Source: Chitinophaga sp. H8 (lineage in GTDB: Bacteria; Bacteroidota; Bacteroidia; Chitinophagales; Chitinophagaceae). Taken from it: a stretch of 64,000 bases of DNA. Below, in pieces: positions 7,947 to 16,535 of the stretch. The DNA lies in contig NZ_JBEXAC010000002.1 in NCBI RefSeq assembly GCF_040567655.1, forward strand, positions 62,001-126,000, given 5' to 3'. Within the stretch, counting starts at the first letter, position 1. The number at the start of each line of letters is the position of its first letter. The translations under genes were made by a program, and so were the position numbers. Under the pieces are notes generated by a model. The model worked only from the letters and a program-made list of their open reading frames with translations, made no database searches and was not told where the DNA came from.

Positions 7947-9566
7947 ATGAAATACCTATTGATAGCCATAGTGGCGGCATTTTTATTTGTCCCCTTCCTG
8001 GGAGCAGTTCATTTGTTTGACTGGGATGAGATCAATTTTGCAGAAGCTGCAAGAGAAATGATTGTAAGTGGTAACTATACCCAGGTACAAATAGACTTTC
8101 AGCCCTTCTGGGAAAAACCACCACTGTTTATCTGGATGCAGGTAATCAGTATGCACCTGTTTGGCGTAAATGAATTTGCGGCACGTTTTCCCAATGCCAT
8201 CATCGGTATTGCTACCCTGCTGGTCCTGTTTGGTATCGGTAAAAAACTGATAGATGATAGATTCGGCTTCTGGTGGGCACTGATTTATGCAGGCTCCTGG
8301 CTACCCCATTTTTATTTTAAGTCGGGCATCATAGATCCTACTTTCAACTTCTTTATTTTCCTGGCGGTATACTATGCTTACCGCATTTCATATAATGACA
8401 AGCCATCCCGTATGGCTATACTAAGCGGTATCTTCCTCGGCCTGGCCGTACTAACTAAAGGGCCGGCAGCTATCATTATTGCCGTGCTTACATTAATGGT
8501 ATACTGGATCTACAAAAAGGGGAAAACAAACATCAGCTTCCTGCATATACTATGGATAACATTATTTGCCAGCCTTACCACCCTCCTTTGGTTTGGATAT
8601 GAGATCCTGACACATGGATGGGAATTCGTCAACCAATTTGTTATTTACCAGGTAAGGTTGTTTACCACACCGGATGCCGGGCATGGCGGTCCCTTCTTCT
8701 ACCACTGGATCGTACTGCTGGTAGGATGTTTTCCCGCCAGCATCTTCCTGTTTACCTATTTACAGGGCCGTAAAAAATCAATCTATTTAACACAATCTCT
8801 TGAGCTGAAAGATTTCCGTATATGGATGTGGGTACTGTTCTGGGTAGTGTTACTGCTGTTCTCTATTGTGAAAACCAAAATAGTACACTATTCCTCCCTT
8901 TGTTATTTCCCGCTCAGCTACCTCGCTGCTACCCAGGTATACCGTATACTGGAAGGCAAGCTCAGGTTGCGTGGCTGGAATATCTCGCTCATGCTGTTCA
9001 TAGGTATTGTTTTGGGTATTGCTATCGCACTCCTGCCACTGGTAGGGGTGTATAAGGCACAACTGATCCCGATGATTGGCGATCAGTTTGCTAAAGCTAA
9101 TCTCCAGGCTGATGTAAACTGGTCCGTATGGGAAACCGGCTTCGGGATAGCCTATGTACTGCTGGTAATCATCAGCGGGGTATTGCTGTTCCGTCATAAA
9201 GTACAGGCAGGGATGCTCTGCCTTTTTACCAGTACAATTATCGCCATTCAAATAACAGTAGTACATTTTGTACCCAAAGTGGAAAAATATTCCCAGGCGG
9301 CCGCGATTGAATATTTTGAGTCTTTTATAGGCAAGGATGTGTATGTAAAGGCTTTGGGCTACCATAGCTATGCACACTTATTTTACACCAGAAAACAGCC
9401 GTCCACCAACCCTAACTATCGCAATGAAGACTGGTTGCTGAATGGTCCGGTAGACAAACCGGCTTATTTTATTTGCCGTATCACAGACAGCGAATCTTAC
9501 CGGAATCACCCTAACCTGGAATTAATCGGGGAAAAGAACGGGTTTGTGTTTTTTAAGCGAAAGTAA
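7947..9566 (+). CDS. GT39/ArnT-like membrane glycosyltransferase
   Basis: 539 aa from ATG 7947; the frame can be extended two codons to a TTG at 7941. The first periplasmic loop carries DWDEINFAEAAREM (about 26-39) with the acidic catalytic signature of PMT/ArnT-type transferases, followed by FWEKPPLFIWMQ. About 11 hydrophobic helices, with a soluble C-terminal tail. These enzymes use polyprenyl-phosphate sugars to glycosylate lipid A or proteins at the outer face of the inner membrane. It lies downstream of the PAP2 and LptF/G-type genes on the same strand. Whether the target is lipid A is inference. It is followed directly by a strong TTAGC hairpin. Confidence 0.85.
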   Translation: MKYLLIAIVAAFLFVPFLGAVHLFDWDEINFAEAAREMIVSGNYTQVQIDFQPFWEKPPLFIWMQVISMHLFGVNEFAARFPNAIIGIATLLVLFGIGKKLIDDRFGFWWALIYAGSWLPHFYFKSGIIDPTFNFFIFLAVYYAYRISYNDKPSRMAILSGIFLGLAVLTKGPAAIIIAVLTLMVYWIYKKGKTNISFLHILWITLFASLTTLLWFGYEILTHGWEFVNQFVIYQVRLFTTPDAGHGGPFFYHWIVLLVGCFPASIFLFTYLQGRKKSIYLTQSLELKDFRIWMWVLFWVVLLLFSIVKTKIVHYSSLCYFPLSYLAATQVYRILEGKLRLRGWNISLMLFIGIVLGIAIALLPLVGVYKAQLIPMIGDQFAKANLQADVNWSVWETGFGIAYVLLVIISGVLLFRHKVQAGMLCLFTSTIIAIQITVVHFVPKVEKYSQAAAIEYFESFIGKDVYVKALGYHSYAHLFYTRKQPSTNPNYRNEDWLLNGPVDKPAYFICRITDSESYRNHPNLELIGEKNGFVFFKRK

Positions 9567-9569
9567 AAG

Positions 9570-9608
9570 AGCTATTAGCTTTTAGCAGTTAGCTAAAAGC
9601 TAATAGCT
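9570..9608. repeat. TTAGC-family hairpin, copy 2 (perfect 17-bp arms)
   Basis: Arms 9570-9586 (agctattagcttttagc) and 9592-9608 are perfect complements with a 5-nt loop. It lies between the convergent glycosyltransferase and superoxide dismutase genes, 4 bp past one stop and 9 bp before the other, so it probably serves as a bidirectional terminator. It belongs to the same repeat family as copies near 1.0, 45.7, 47.3 and 52.9 kb. Confidence 0.8.
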
Positions 9609-9616
9609 AAAGGCGC

Positions 9617-10354
9617 TTAACTTATCGCCGCCACGTATCTTTTCTCTACCTCATTCCAGTTAACCACATTCCAGAAAGCTGCGATATAGTCCGGGCGCTT
9701 ATTCTGATATTTCAGGTAATAAGCATGTTCCCATACATCCAGCGCTAATATCGGGGTACCCCGCTCTTTCACTATTTTATGCATCAGTGGGTTGTCCTGA
9801 TTGGGTGTAGAGATAACGGCTAATTTCTTATCTGGCGTAACAATCAGCCAGGCCCAACCTGAACCGAATACACCTTTGGCAGCATCATTGAACTTTTGCT
9901 GGAAGGTATCCCAGGAACCAAAAGCCTTGTTGACAGCACCGGTAATTTTATCAGAAGGGGTAGTTTTTTGAGGCGATAAAAGGGTCCAGAAAAGGGAGTG
10001 GTTATAATGTCCACCGCCATTATTCCGGATAGCTTTATCTTTTTCCGTGACTTTAGCCAGTATTTCCTCCAGCGTAAAGCTTGCCAACGGAGAGCTTTTT
10101 AATGCTTCGTTCAGGTTTTTAACATAGGCGCCATGATGTTTATCATGGTGAATCTCCATAGTCATCTTATCAATATTGGGCTCCAGCGCATCTGCCGCAA
10201 AAGGTAATGCCGGTAATTCAAAAGGAGCTTTTGGACCAGCAGGAAAAGCAGTTTTCGAAGCGCCTTTAGCAGGTGAGGCCAATATTGCACCAGGATTAGC
10301 CAGCGCCGCTACGCCTGCTAAACTGGCCAGCTTAATAAATTCTCTTTTATCCAT
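9617..10354 (-). CDS. Exported Mn-type superoxide dismutase
   Basis: 245 aa: about 40 extra N-terminal residues precede a standard SOD of about 200 aa ([15 protein letters not shown]). The extension [19 protein letters not shown] resembles a twin-arginine signal with KR in place of RR, ending near LASPAKG, so export to the periplasm is likely. Metal ligands: His69 (MEIHHDKHH), His119 ([11 protein letters not shown]), Asp206 and His210 (DVWEHAYY). GGxH and Gln186 ([10 protein letters not shown]) mark the Mn rather than Fe subtype. It converts superoxide to peroxide. It has its own promoter (10392-10425). Metal choice is inferred from these residues and cambialistic use cannot be excluded. Confidence 0.92.
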   Translation of the reverse strand: MDKREFIKLASLAGVAALANPGAILASPAKGASKTAFPAGPKAPFELPALPFAADALEPNIDKMTMEIHHDKHHGAYVKNLNEALKSSPLASFTLEEILAKVTEKDKAIRNNGGGHYNHSLFWTLLSPQKTTPSDKITGAVNKAFGSWDTFQQKFNDAAKGVFGSGWAWLIVTPDKKLAVISTPNQDNPLMHKIVKERGTPILALDVWEHAYYLKYQNKRPDYIAAFWNVVNWNEVEKRYVAAIS

Positions 10355-10391
10355 ATACCATTAAGTTGAAGTTTGTAAAATGATGAAGTAA

Positions 10392-10425
10392 CAAAGCTAA
10401 CAGATCACAACTAAAAAGCATCAAA
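10392..10425 (-). promoter_or_regulatory. Superoxide dismutase promoter
   Basis: Minus strand: TTTG at 10425-10422, 22-nt spacer, TAGCTTTG at 10399-10392, within the known 17-23 range of spacing. Predicted start near 10386, leader about 32 nt. Confidence 0.55.
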
Positions 10426-10801
10426 TTTTACACCAAGTGTCAATAATGGGCCAAGATGCAGGTTATTATTTCGTTTTATCTAAAAAACCGGAGAATAATT
10501 AACAGTTTATTCCAAAATAATATTATTTTACCATTACCTTCATGTGAGGAAACACATTTAATTTGTTTTAGCTGAAAATGGAACTATTTATCCTGGCACT
10601 GAACATGCAGTTTTGCCCAGTGTATAACGTGCTTGTAGTATTCCAGCCAACATATGTAAGTAAGAGAGCAGGAGGCTAAATTTTATACCCTCCTTTCCAT
10701 AGGAAGTTGACCGTGAATGACTTTAATTCTTTTTAATACTGATTTTCGCCTATACAATCGATATTTGCCCGGCTAATGCCGTTAATTAATAATGAAGTAC
10801 G
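10426..10801. other. Non-coding gap upstream of the ThiF operon
   Basis: No gene seen. It contains a perfect 16-bp palindrome aaaataatattatttt at 10514-10529, a possible operator. A weak promoter candidate for the plus-strand operon is TTTG at 10562-10565, 19 nt, then TATTTATC at 10585-10592 (two mismatches). The remaining sequence is A/T-rich without further structure. Confidence 0.4.
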
Positions 10802-11905
10802 ATGATGAATTTGAAGCAATACCTGAGTAAGGTGCCGGACCATCAAGCAGTATACACACCAATATTATACCGCTTAAACCAGGAACAGGATCACCAGGCT
10901 TTTTTAGAGTTATTAAGTCAAAACGCACATTTACAGGTCACGGACGAGATATTGTCCCAGCTAAAAGAACTCATCAAAATAAGTAATCCCACCAGAAAAC
11001 TTTCACCGGAAGAAACCGCAGGCGCGGTACAGCAACACCTTGGTAATCAACCAATAGAAACATACGGGGTATGGGTATATTATCCATGGTCCGGCAGAGT
11101 GGTACACATTGTTGATGAAGCAGAATTCATCGCTTTACGGACCAGCCGTAATATGCATAAAATCACCCTGGAAGAACAAAAACTGCTGAAAAGCAAAAAA
11201 ATAGGCATTATCGGCCTCTCCGTAGGACAGTCTGTGGCACTTACCCTGGCTATGGAACGGGTTTGCGGAGAACTCCGGCTAGCCGATTTTGATAAGGTGG
11301 AACTCACCAATATGAACCGTATCCGGACCGGACTGCATAATATCCAGGTACATAAAGTAGTGGTGGTGGCTAGGGAAATAGCAGAACTGGACCCCTTTTT
11401 GCGGGTAAAATGCTATCTCGATGGCGCTACCGAAGAAAATCTTGATGATTTTTTCACCAATGGTGGCAATCTCGATATGCTGGTAGAAGAATGTGATGGG
11501 GTAGATATCAAAATATTAAGCCGCGTTAAAGCGAAAGCACTGAAAATACCGGTAGTAATGGACACCAACGACCGTGGCATGGTAGATGTAGAACGTTTTG
11601 ACCTCGAGCCGGATCGCCCTTTACTGCATGGATTAATACCGGAGATTGATATAAAGAGTCTCCGCCATTTAACAGATGCAGAGAAAATACCCATTTTCCG
11701 GCCTATGCTGGACATGGATAAGATGTCTGACAGACTAAAATTTTCATTAGGTGAAATTGGCAAAACCATTACCACCTGGCCGCAACTGGCATCTTCTGTG
11801 GTTTTGGGAGGAGCAGTAGTAACTGATACCTGCCGGAGGATCCTGCTGAATCAGTTCAGCAACTCAGGCAGGTACTATGTAGATTTTGAGCAACTGATTG
11901 TTTAA
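10802..11905 (+). CDS. ThiF/E1-like adenylyltransferase, first gene of signalling-type operon
   Basis: 367 aa (or 366 from the second of two adjacent ATGs). Residues 1-125 are a family-specific N-terminal region. A Rossmann adenylation domain follows: GIIGLSVGQSVAL at 135-147 (phosphate loop), LADFDKVELTNMNRI at 160-174 with the D-x-D and N-x-N-R pattern of ThiF/MoeB/E1 enzymes, and CDGVDIK at 231-237. No CxxC zinc pairs and no clear E1 catalytic cysteine region, so it may adenylate without a thioester step. It resembles, from memory, the ThiF part of mycobacterial Rv1355c-type proteins. It leads a five-gene unit; the acyl-synthase-like gene follows after 43 bp. Substrate unknown. Confidence 0.8.
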   Translation: MMNLKQYLSKVPDHQAVYTPILYRLNQEQDHQAFLELLSQNAHLQVTDEILSQLKELIKISNPTRKLSPEETAGAVQQHLGNQPIETYGVWVYYPWSGRVVHIVDEAEFIALRTSRNMHKITLEEQKLLKSKKIGIIGLSVGQSVALTLAMERVCGELRLADFDKVELTNMNRIRTGLHNIQVHKVVVVAREIAELDPFLRVKCYLDGATEENLDDFFTNGGNLDMLVEECDGVDIKILSRVKAKALKIPVVMDTNDRGMVDVERFDLEPDRPLLHGLIPEIDIKSLRHLTDAEKIPIFRPMLDMDKMSDRLKFSLGEIGKTITTWPQLASSVVLGGAVVTDTCRRILLNQFSNSGRYYVDFEQLIV

Positions 11906-11948
11906 CGTACCAAAATGCGCTAAGCATAAAAGGCGATTCTGTAACATC

Positions 11949-12668
11949 ATGATTAATGTAAGGGTATTTAAGGCGCCGGATGACCCAGAAGCCTGTATGA
12001 GGTTTTATGAAGGACATCTGAAGTTACTGGAGATTTATTTTGGCATCGCCAAAATAACGTCCGGCAGTGCTGACTGGATGCACCATGAGGATACCATTGT
12101 AGTGATCGTAGAAAATGAAGATGGTACAAAAACATACGGAGGTGCACGGGTACAGTTGGCGGATGGCCAGCTTCCCCTGCCTATCGAAACAGCCATCGGC
12201 AAATATGATCCTAAAATTCATACTTACGTAAGGAAAGGTAGTGCAGAAGTGTGTGGGATGTGGAACTCCAAAGAAGTGGCAGGCATGGGTATCGGCAGCC
12301 AGATCCTATCCAGGGTGGCTGTAGTACTGATCTCCCAGCTACCGGTAGACCTCGTCCATGCCCTGGGGGCTCCCATTACCGCCAGAATGGCTAAAAGGGT
12401 GGGATTCGCCATTGATACTTCCCTGGGCAACAACGGTACTTTCTACTACCCGAAAGATGACTTTATCGCTACGGCAATGGTCATCAAGGATGCATATGCG
12501 CTGCCCTTTGCTGATCCTAAAGAACGGGAACTGATTTACGACCTGCGGGAAAACCCCATACAAACCAAAGTAGAAGTGGGCCCTAAAGGATCCTATGAAG
12601 TAAATTACAGCTTGCTAATCCCTAATTTGCATACTGCTAATCAATTTAATAGTCGAGAAAGGAAATAG
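11949..12668 (+). CDS. GNAT/acyl-synthase-like protein
   Basis: 239 aa from ATG 11949; an earlier in-frame ATG at 11898 overlaps the upstream gene and adds unlikely residues. The order of motifs is that of N-acyl amino acid synthase or autoinducer-synthase-like GNAT folds: a strand with YGGARVQLADGQLPLPIE (about 71-88), then EVCGMWNSKEVAGMGIGSQILSR (cited in parts: EVCGMWN at about 102, GMGIGS at about 114, the CoA/ACP pyrophosphate loop), then LVHALGAPITARMAKRVGF. Such enzymes acylate small amines from acyl-ACP or acyl-CoA. It ends 4 bp before a sensor kinase gene. A role in making a signal is inference only. Confidence 0.7.
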   Translation: MINVRVFKAPDDPEACMRFYEGHLKLLEIYFGIAKITSGSADWMHHEDTIVVIVENEDGTKTYGGARVQLADGQLPLPIETAIGKYDPKIHTYVRKGSAEVCGMWNSKEVAGMGIGSQILSRVAVVLISQLPVDLVHALGAPITARMAKRVGFAIDTSLGNNGTFYYPKDDFIATAMVIKDAYALPFADPKERELIYDLRENPIQTKVEVGPKGSYEVNYSLLIPNLHTANQFNSRERK

Positions 12669-12672
12669 CAAC

Positions 12673-14832
12673 ATGCCTATACGCATTCTTATTTTATCGC
12701 TTTTTACCATCCTGTTCAGCTTTCGTTTGATAGCTGCCGATCCGGTGGTGTATACCAACCAATCCCGGTTAATACAAATAGGGAAACACCTGGAGCTGTA
12801 TACCGATAAAAGCAACAAGCTGTCATTTGAAGAGGCTAAATTGCAAACTTTTACCTCCGCCAATCAGGAGGTGCCCAATTTACAGATTACTCCCTATACC
12901 CACTGGGTAAAATTTACACTGGAAAACAGATCTACCCTTACCAAATTATTACTGGAAGTTGAATCGCCGATCATTGATGATATCACCCTGTATGAGCCTT
13001 TGCCAAACGGGGAGATGAAAGCTACCCGACTGGGGGAATTTACCAGCTTCCATAACCGGCCGTTCAATCACCAGAACTATACCTTTTCACTCAATATCCC
13101 TACAGACTCCTCCCGTACTTACTATATTAAAGTAAAAGCAGGGGAACAGCTGCAACTGCCCGTATTTATCGGCCCTGCAGAGCTTGTATTTGAAAAGAAT
13201 GACGAACGGGAACTGATCTTTGGTATATACATCGGGGTTATCCTGGCTATGACCTTCTATAACCTCTTCATATATATTTCCGTTAGAGACAACAGCTACC
13301 TGATATACGTATGCTATAACATCTGTGTAGGACTAACCCAGGCTACCCTGCAAGGCTATACCTTCAGGTTTCTCTATCCGGAGATTCCCTGGCTGGCCAT
13401 GCATGCTACCGTATTGGTACCTATCCTGAACGGGCTCACCGCTCTGATGTTTGTGCAGCAGTTCTTATTAACAAAAGAGAACTTCCCCCTGGGGCATAAG
13501 CTGCTGAACTATGTGATCTATTTTTATCTGGGTTGTTTTATCCCCACCTTCCTGGATTATTATACTATTGCCCAATTATGGGTACAGGTAGGTGCCTTTA
13601 CCGGTTCAGTACTCATTTTTATAGTGGCCTATCGGATTAACCTGGCAGGTTTTGCCCCCGCGCGTTTTTTCCTGGCGGCCTGGTCTATTTTCCTCGTCAG
13701 TGTATGCGTATTTGTGCTCAGGAACTTTAATGTCCTGCCCTATAATAACTATACCTATTATGCTTTGCAATTTGGCTCTGCACTGGAAGCACTCTTACTT
13801 TCCTTTGCCCTGGCCCATAAAATAAATGTGCTGAAAGCCGAAAAAGAAACTTCACAGGCCCTGGCCCTGAGCGCATCCCTGGAGAACGAACGGCTGGTGA
13901 AAGAACAAAATATCATATTGGAAACCAAAGTACAGGAAAGAACGGAAGCCTTACAATCCAGCAACCAGGAATTGCATGTTGCACTGACTAACTTGAAAGA
14001 AGCCCAGACCCAACTGGTAGAAAAAGAGAAAATGGCTTCCCTCGGTCAGCTCACGGCGGGTATTGCCCACGAAATCAACAATCCTATTAACTTCGTTACT
14101 TCCAACATTAAACCACTGAAACTAGATATTGCCGACCTCAGAAGCGTGTTAGACAAATACGAGGGCCTGGAAGGCAGTCCGGATATTTCAAAAGGACTGA
14201 AAGAAATTGCAGCTTACAAGCGGGAAATAGATATCGATTATATTCATGAGGAAATCAACTCCCTCATTAAAGGCATCGAAGATGGAGCTACCCGTACGGC
14301 TGAAATTGTTAAAGGACTCCGTACCTTCAGCCGCCTGGATGAAAGCGATGTAAAATCCATCGATATTCATGAAGGACTCGATTCTACCCTGGTTTTATTG
14401 AGAAACAGTACCCCTTCCAACCTGAAAATCATTAAAAATTATGCAGATCTTCCCAAAATAGAATGCTATGCCGGGAAAATCAACCAGGTGTTCATGAACA
14501 TCTTTACCAATGCCCTCAATGCCATTAAAAGCAAACCGGAAGGCGGTGATGAGTATATCAGCATCACTACCAACCGGGAAAGTGAGAACCTTATTTCCAT
14601 CAAAATCAAAGATTCCGGTATAGGTATGAGCGCGGCGGTAAGGGAAAAAATCTTCGATCCTTTCTTTACCACTAAAGATGTAGGAGAAGGGACTGGCCTG
14701 GGCCTTTCTATCGTTTTCAGTATCATTGAAAAGCATCATGGCAAAATAATTGTAAATTCCGCTCCTGGCGAGGGTGCAGAATTTATTATATATTTACCTT
14801 TAGATATAGCAAACCGTTCAACCTTATCTTAA
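12673..14832 (+). CDS. 7TM-DISM sensor histidine kinase
   Basis: 719 aa. Signal peptide about 1-22; extracellular 7TMR-DISMED2 jelly-roll domain about 30-170; seven membrane helices about 182-385; coiled coil about 388-455; HisKA with His466 in LTAGIAHEINNP; N box around FTNALNAI (611-618), G1 IKDSGIGM (645-652), F box FDPFFTTK (661-668), G2 GEGTGLGLS (671-679). It should sense a soluble ligand, often carbohydrate-like or small molecules in this family, and phosphorylate a receiver. It lies 4 bp after the acyl-synthase gene and 8 bp before the receiver-kinase gene, so one transcript is likely. The ligand is unknown. Confidence 0.9.
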   Translation: MPIRILILSLFTILFSFRLIAADPVVYTNQSRLIQIGKHLELYTDKSNKLSFEEAKLQTFTSANQEVPNLQITPYTHWVKFTLENRSTLTKLLLEVESPIIDDITLYEPLPNGEMKATRLGEFTSFHNRPFNHQNYTFSLNIPTDSSRTYYIKVKAGEQLQLPVFIGPAELVFEKNDERELIFGIYIGVILAMTFYNLFIYISVRDNSYLIYVCYNICVGLTQATLQGYTFRFLYPEIPWLAMHATVLVPILNGLTALMFVQQFLLTKENFPLGHKLLNYVIYFYLGCFIPTFLDYYTIAQLWVQVGAFTGSVLIFIVAYRINLAGFAPARFFLAAWSIFLVSVCVFVLRNFNVLPYNNYTYYALQFGSALEALLLSFALAHKINVLKAEKETSQALALSASLENERLVKEQNIILETKVQERTEALQSSNQELHVALTNLKEAQTQLVEKEKMASLGQLTAGIAHEINNPINFVTSNIKPLKLDIADLRSVLDKYEGLEGSPDISKGLKEIAAYKREIDIDYIHEEINSLIKGIEDGATRTAEIVKGLRTFSRLDESDVKSIDIHEGLDSTLVLLRNSTPSNLKIIKNYADLPKIECYAGKINQVFMNIFTNALNAIKSKPEGGDEYISITTNRESENLISIKIKDSGIGMSAAVREKIFDPFFTTKDVGEGTGLGLSIVFSIIEKHHGKIIVNSAPGEGAEFIIYLPLDIANRSTLS

Positions 14833-14840
14833 ATGCCCTA

Positions 14841-15938
14841 ATGAAAGATAGCCGTATCAGAATACTCTATATTGATGATGAAGTTCATAACCTCAATGCC
14901 TTTAAAGCAAGTTTCAGAAGAAGTTATGAAATTTATACTGCTAACTCCGCGCAGGAAGGGAAACTGTTATTGAAAGAAATAATGGTGCACATCATCATTG
15001 CGGACCAGAAAATGCCTGTGGCCACAGGGGTCGACTTCTTTAATGAAATAAAGGAAACCCTCCCGGACCCTATCAGGATTCTCCTTACGGGGTATACCGA
15101 TGTGGAAGATATTATTGATGCCATCAACAAAGGGCATATATTTTCCTATATCAAAAAACCCTGGGATGAAAATGAACTGCACAGAACAATCAATAATGCC
15201 TACGAAATATACCGTACCCGTAAGCAGCTAAAGGAAAAAATAGAAGAACTCGAAAAAACCAATGATGAACTAAACCGGTTTATCTACTCTACCTCTCATG
15301 ATCTGCGCTCTCCATTAATGTCTGTTCTGGGCATCATCAACCTGACCAGGCTGGATAATTCCGTTGTGGATCCTAACAATTATGTGGGTATGATAGAATC
15401 CTGCATCCTGAAACTGGATGGTTTTATTCAAAAGATCATTGAATACTACCGGAATTCCAGGCTGGATGTAGAATATGAGAAAATCGACTTTAATAACCTG
15501 CTGAACGACTGTATTATTGCATTCCAGCCTCAGGATACTTCTATTCAGTTCCAGATGAACGTAGACCAGGCATTTGACTTTAAAGGAGATACCTTCAGGA
15601 TCAGCGTGATCCTGAATAACCTGATCTCCAATGCTGTCAAATACCAGAAACCGGATGAATCCAATCCGCTGGTAGACCTATCGGTAAAAGTAGAACCCCA
15701 CAAGGCTACAATATGGATTAAAGACAATGGCATCGGCATTTTGAGTGAGCACCTGAACAACATTTTCAAAATGTTTTTCCGCTCCAAAAACAATAATAAA
15801 CCTGGTAGTGGTATTGGTCTGTACATTGTAAAAGAAGCATTAAACAAAATTGGTGGTACAATTAATGTAGAATCCAAGTACGGAGAAGGCACACAATTTG
15901 AAATTACCATCCCAAACAGAAATGAATTCGATACCTGA
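14841..15938 (+). CDS. Receiver-histidine kinase hybrid without membrane segments
   Basis: 365 aa. Receiver domain 5-120 with acidic pocket DDE at 12-14, phosphoacceptor Asp55 (IIIADQKMP) and Lys105/106 before PW; coiled linker 125-146; HisKA with His153 (STSHDLRSPL); HATPase with NNLISNAV, DNGIGI and GSGIGLYIVKEA near the end. Cytosolic. The receiver probably accepts phosphate from the upstream 7TM kinase and controls its own kinase output, which would pass to the single-domain receiver next to it: a relay of the HK to RR-HK to RR type. This order is inferred from gene order. The 3' end overlaps the next gene by 17 bp. Confidence 0.9.
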   Translation: MKDSRIRILYIDDEVHNLNAFKASFRRSYEIYTANSAQEGKLLLKEIMVHIIIADQKMPVATGVDFFNEIKETLPDPIRILLTGYTDVEDIIDAINKGHIFSYIKKPWDENELHRTINNAYEIYRTRKQLKEKIEELEKTNDELNRFIYSTSHDLRSPLMSVLGIINLTRLDNSVVDPNNYVGMIESCILKLDGFIQKIIEYYRNSRLDVEYEKIDFNNLLNDCIIAFQPQDTSIQFQMNVDQAFDFKGDTFRISVILNNLISNAVKYQKPDESNPLVDLSVKVEPHKATIWIKDNGIGILSEHLNNIFKMFFRSKNNNKPGSGIGLYIVKEALNKIGGTINVESKYGEGTQFEITIPNRNEFDT

Positions 15939-16341
15939 TCTGCGTGTCATATTAATAGATGACAATGACATCGATTTATTGCTGCATGAGCGGTTGATTA
16001 CACTTCAACATCTCAGTAGAACCGTGATCACATTTTCCAATGCGAACAAGGCACTGGAATTCCTGTCGTCTAATATTTCTCTGCCTAAAATTCCTCCTAC
16101 CGTCATTTTACTGGATATTCAAATGCCGGAAATGGATGGATTTGAATTCCTACGGGCTTTCGATACCTATCCGTATAAAATCAAATCACAATGCCACATC
16201 ATCATGGTGTCGTCCTCCCTTGATTATGGTGATATTACACGCACCAATGCCAATCCTTTGGTATACAAACTCCTGCGGAAACCACTATTGATGAAAGATA
16301 TTAAAGAAACCATAGAAGGAATTTTTAAAGATTTTTTATAA
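15922..16341 (+). CDS. Single-domain response regulator
   Basis: 139 aa from ATG 15922, which overlaps the previous gene by 17 bp (translational coupling likely); an in-frame ATG at 15898 is further inside that gene. CheY-like: LIDDND at 11-16, phosphoacceptor Asp65 (VILLDIQMPEMDGFEF), switch Ser near 97 (IIMVSSS), Lys120 before Pro. No output domain, so it works through protein contacts or as a phosphate carrier or sink for the upstream kinases. Last gene of the five-gene unit; no hairpin terminator seen before tRNA-Ala. Confidence 0.9.
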   Translation: MNSIPDLRVILIDDNDIDLLLHERLITLQHLSRTVITFSNANKALEFLSSNISLPKIPPTVILLDIQMPEMDGFEFLRAFDTYPYKIKSQCHIIMVSSSLDYGDITRTNANPLVYKLLRKPLLMKDIKETIEGIFKDFL

Positions 16342-16346
16342 ATCGC

Positions 16347-16375
16347 TTGATATTCCGGGAAAAGATATATTTTTG
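16347..16375 (+). promoter_or_regulatory. tRNA-Ala promoter
   Basis: TTG at 16347-16349, 18-nt spacer, TATTTTTG at 16368-16375 followed by CA, the stable-RNA-like form of the Bacteroidota -7 element. Predicted start about 16382, some 26 nt before the mature tRNA. Confidence 0.65.
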
Positions 16376-16407
16376 CACTCCCGCAAGGGGAATTACCAGT
16401 TATAAAA

Positions 16408-16480
16408 GGGGGATTAGCTCATCTGGTAGAGCGCAAGCATGGCATGTTTGAGGTGATCGGTTCGAGTCCGATATCCTCCA
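16408..16480 (+). tRNA. tRNA-Ala (GGC)
   Basis: 73 nt with a complete cloverleaf: acceptor GGGGGAT/ATCCTCC, D stem GCTC/GAGC, anticodon stem CAAGC/GTTTG around loop ATGGCAT (anticodon GGC), T arm ATCGG-TTCGAGT-CCGAT, discriminator A at 16480. The CCA end is not encoded (CAA follows), so CCA-adding enzyme is needed. Confidence 0.96.
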
Positions 16481-16481
16481 C

Positions 16482-16517
16482 AAAAAAGAGATCACCATTG
16501 TGGTGATCTCTTTTTTT
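16482..16517 (+). terminator. Terminator after tRNA-Ala
   Basis: Perfect 16-bp arms 16482-16497 and 16501-16516 with a TTG loop and a run of seven T. The A-rich left arm makes it work in both directions, so it may also end the convergent dipeptidase transcript (stop at 16536). Confidence 0.9.
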
Positions 16518-16535
16518 ATGTCTGTAAACAGCGGA

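Noticed and set aside
10514..10529. 16-bp A/T palindrome as a terminator
   Set aside because: No G/C in the stem and not near a gene end; at most a weak operator candidate.
10802..12668. ThiF-like gene as part of a CBASS or Bil ubiquitin-like defence operon
   Set aside because: No cyclase, E2, JAB or ubiquitin-like gene; companion genes are an acyl-synthase-like protein and two-component proteins.
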